From Quercus robur (Eukaryota > Streptophyta > Magnoliopsida > Fagales > Fagaceae): 64,000 nt of DNA. A model generated the notes under the pieces. That model worked only from the letters and a program-made list of their open reading frames with translations. It was not told where the DNA came from and ran no database searches. The DNA is taken from the NCBI RefSeq assembly GCF_932294415.1, contig NC_065535.1:15786282-15850281 (forward strand), read 5' to 3'. Positions 63,527 through 64,000 of this stretch are shown here, piece after piece (position 1 is the first letter of the stretch; each line of letters begins with the position of its first letter). Both the position numbers and the translations under genes were made by a program.

Positions 63527-64000
63527 ATAGCCCCTTAAAATTTCCTTCTTTTGCTCCCTGAAAAAGAAAGAGATTTTGATACTTCAATCCCTATTTTGCT
63601 CTTCCCTTACATCATTCTTATCTGTGTAGGTGTTTTTTCAACTGCCTAGAAGGCAGAAGCATGCTCCTAATGTTTCGGCATTTGGAACGCAATTGCAATT
63701 AATTCTTGCGGCTCCATGTTCCCCACGTTCTACGATACGATAGGGATTGAGTGGCTGAGAATTTTATGGGAATGCAAGCATGAGTTTTCCCACTCGCTCT
63801 TCTCTTGCATATATATACTATTAAAAAACCTTTATCCATCTCACTTTTCGCATTCAAAATTCAAGAGCTAGTTCGAGAAGCATTTCTTCACTCTTGTAAG
63901 TAGTTCCTAGTCATTTCTTCCTTCTTTCTTCACTTCGGTCCTTCCTTTTTTCTTTTTATTCAGTGTCTGTTCTCTCCTCGGCCCACTTAATTTTGTTTTG

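Overview
The window is nuclear DNA of a eudicot, probably a woody rosid. The basis is AT-rich intergenic DNA full of LTR, MITE, SINE and hAT remnants, intron-rich genes with GT-AG splice sites, and plant-only gene families. Solo LTRs carrying CCTCGG/CCGAGG words recall Fagaceae repeats, but the placement in Fagales is inference only. I found no bacterial features and no CRISPR array.

Gene layout: an initiator tRNA-Met (305-376, +); a GBF-type bZIP transcription factor (2425-6942, -, 12 coding exons, 413 aa); a clade-PP2C27-like protein phosphatase 2C (16074-18708, -, 4 exons, 401 aa); a clade 3 glutamate receptor-like channel (38348-42611, +, 6 coding exons including a 32-nt micro-exon, 930 aa); a GH17 beta-1,3-glucanase with an X8 domain (46365-48140, -, 2 exons, 460 aa); and the ER stress sensor IRE1 (51959-57042, -, 6 exons, 926 aa). 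All five protein models splice in frame at canonical sites and end at natural stops. The exon models were assembled by reading splice sites; they are not transcript-supported.

Between the genes lie: two members of one MULE-like MITE family with 8-10 bp target duplications (7981-8516 and 36640-37433, the second just upstream of the receptor gene); three Harbinger/Tourist-like elements with TAA or TTA duplications (21690-22415, 44679-45604, 49546-50246), the first with an extreme CGATCG-rich core; a non-autonomous LTR element carrying a 20-copy 81-bp satellite (27933-32557); solo LTRs (12338-13152, 33565-34331, 34617-35175) and one LTR running off the right side (62725-63526); three SINEs with clear target duplications; an hAT-like element with a zinc-finger leader exon (60808-62419); a long fold-back (59595-59961); and several tandem duplications.

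Functional links: GBF proteins bind CACGTG/ACGTGGC sites. Such sites cluster in the GBF gene's own upstream DNA (7841-7945, and three CACGTG at exact 15-bp spacing at 8608-8643) and upstream of the PP2C gene (19729, 19890). GBF, PP2C27-like, GLR3 and IRE1 all act in stress or hormone signalling, but nothing in the sequence shows that they are co-regulated as a group. The most unusual structures are the 15-bp G-box triplet, the CGATCG-core element, the paired MULE-MITEs and a short poly(T)-headed copy of local sequence with a 17-bp target duplication (20503-20583).
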